Positions 63,619 through 64,000 of a DNA stretch of 64,000 nt are shown piece by piece. The notes under the pieces are model-generated. The model worked only from the letters and a program-made list of their open reading frames with translations. It had not been told where the DNA came from and made no database searches. The DNA lies in contig NZ_JAUQSZ010000006.1 of assembly GCF_030580995.1 (NCBI RefSeq), positions 62,001 to 126,000 of the forward strand, written 5' to 3'. The translations under genes and the position numbers were made by a program. The number at the start of each line of letters is the position of its first letter. The stretch's first letter is position 1. This DNA is from Sphingomonas immobilis (lineage in GTDB: Bacteria > Pseudomonadota > Alphaproteobacteria > Sphingomonadales > Sphingomonadaceae).

Positions 63619-64000
63619 TCAGGCCTTCACGTCCAGCTTCAAATTCAGCTCCTTGAGCTGCTTCGGCGTCGCGAAGTTCGGTGCGCCCATCATCAGATCC
63701 TCGGCCTTCTGCGTCATGGGGAAGGTGATGACCTCGCGGATGTTGGGCTCGTCGGCCAGCAGCATGACGATGCGGTCGACACCCGGCGCGGAACCGCCAT
63801 GCGGCGGCGCGCCGCACTTGAAGGCGTTGATCATGCCCGCGAAGTTCGTATCGACCTCGGCCTGCGTATAGCCCGCGATCTCGAACGCCTTGTACATGAT
63901 CTCCGGCTTGTGATTCCGGATTGCACCCGACGACAGCTCGATGCCGTTGCAGACGATATCGTACTGGAAGGCGAGGATATCGAGCGGGTCCATCGTCTCC
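63619..64000 (-). CDS. aspS: Aspartyl-tRNA synthetase, 3' part only
   Basis: The last 126 or so codons are present. They include [39 protein letters not shown] (class II motif 3) and [20 protein letters not shown] with AP after it, all diagnostic of bacterial AspRS. The 5' part lies beyond the right edge. Confidence 0.94.
   Translation of the reverse strand, partial: ETMDPLDILAFQYDIVCNGIELSSGAIRNHKPEIMYKAFEIAGYTQAEVDTNFAGMINAFKCGAPPHGGSAPGVDRIVMLLADEPNIREVITFPMTQKAEDLMMGAPNFATPKQLKELNLKLDVKA

Overview
The window is a high-GC stretch of bacterial chromosome that fits a sphingomonad alphaproteobacterium (Sphingomonas or a close relative; inference). Supporting points are the order dusB(nifR3)-ntrB-ntrC-ntrY-ntrX-hfq-hflX, a fused IspDF, an Hfq made of two Sm domains in one chain, a PEPxxWA-type C-terminal sorting signal, and a bamA-skp-fabZ locus without the usual lpxD/lpxA/lpxB genes, as expected for bacteria that carry glycosphingolipid instead of LPS. 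It is mostly core genome: no prophage, no insertion sequence with a transposase, no CRISPR array.

Layout. 1-3463 (minus): rod-shape operon mreB-mreC-mreD-mrdA, running off the left edge. 3587-5407: mutL with a palindromic repeat translated inside its linker. 5595-6005: a compact unit in which a GIY-YIG nuclease gene is enclosed by perfect 31-bp inverted palindromes. 6281-13272: Kef-type antiporter, flavin monooxygenase plus TPR protein, icd, psd-pssA, a small membrane ORF. 13533-25118: rpsB-tsf, then pyrH-frr-uppS-cdsA-dxr-rseP-bamA-skp-fabZ and rpmE, covering translation, nucleotide, isoprenoid, phospholipid and outer-membrane assembly. 25200-34903: accessory-looking region with a PilZ protein, an overlapping Ser/Thr kinase and ECF sigma pair, a divergent 1471-residue autotransporter, an unknown secreted protein and a PEPxxWA-CTERM protein. 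35045-45707: tRNA-Ser(UGA), then a long plus-strand run (lytic transglycosylase, SPOR protein, D,D-carboxypeptidase, tmk, holB, metG, tatD, MBL hydrolase, retropepsin-like protease, mazG, AAA ATPase), much of it with overlapping start and stop codons. 45704-54886 (minus): hflX, tandem hfq and the Ntr regulators with dusB. 55051-64000: ispDF, a small secreted protein, pncC, ratA, lipA, carbonic anhydrase, a membrane protein, a SleB-type hydrolase, ppk2, an NAD(P)-binding protein, a hexapeptide acetyltransferase and the 3' end of aspS.

A second layer is a family of paired inverted palindromes (REPIN-like). Several begin with GTC[AG][CT]CC and end with the complement. They sit in intergenic gaps at 47621, 54946 and 57689 and enclose the GIY-YIG gene at 5595-6005; related pyrimidine-rich palindromes lie in mutL and at 12158 and 61211. 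The best candidates for an undescribed system are the GIY-YIG gene carried exactly between the two arms of such a doublet, and the sigma/kinase pair facing the giant autotransporter, where the kinase has Thr in place of the usual catalytic-loop Lys.
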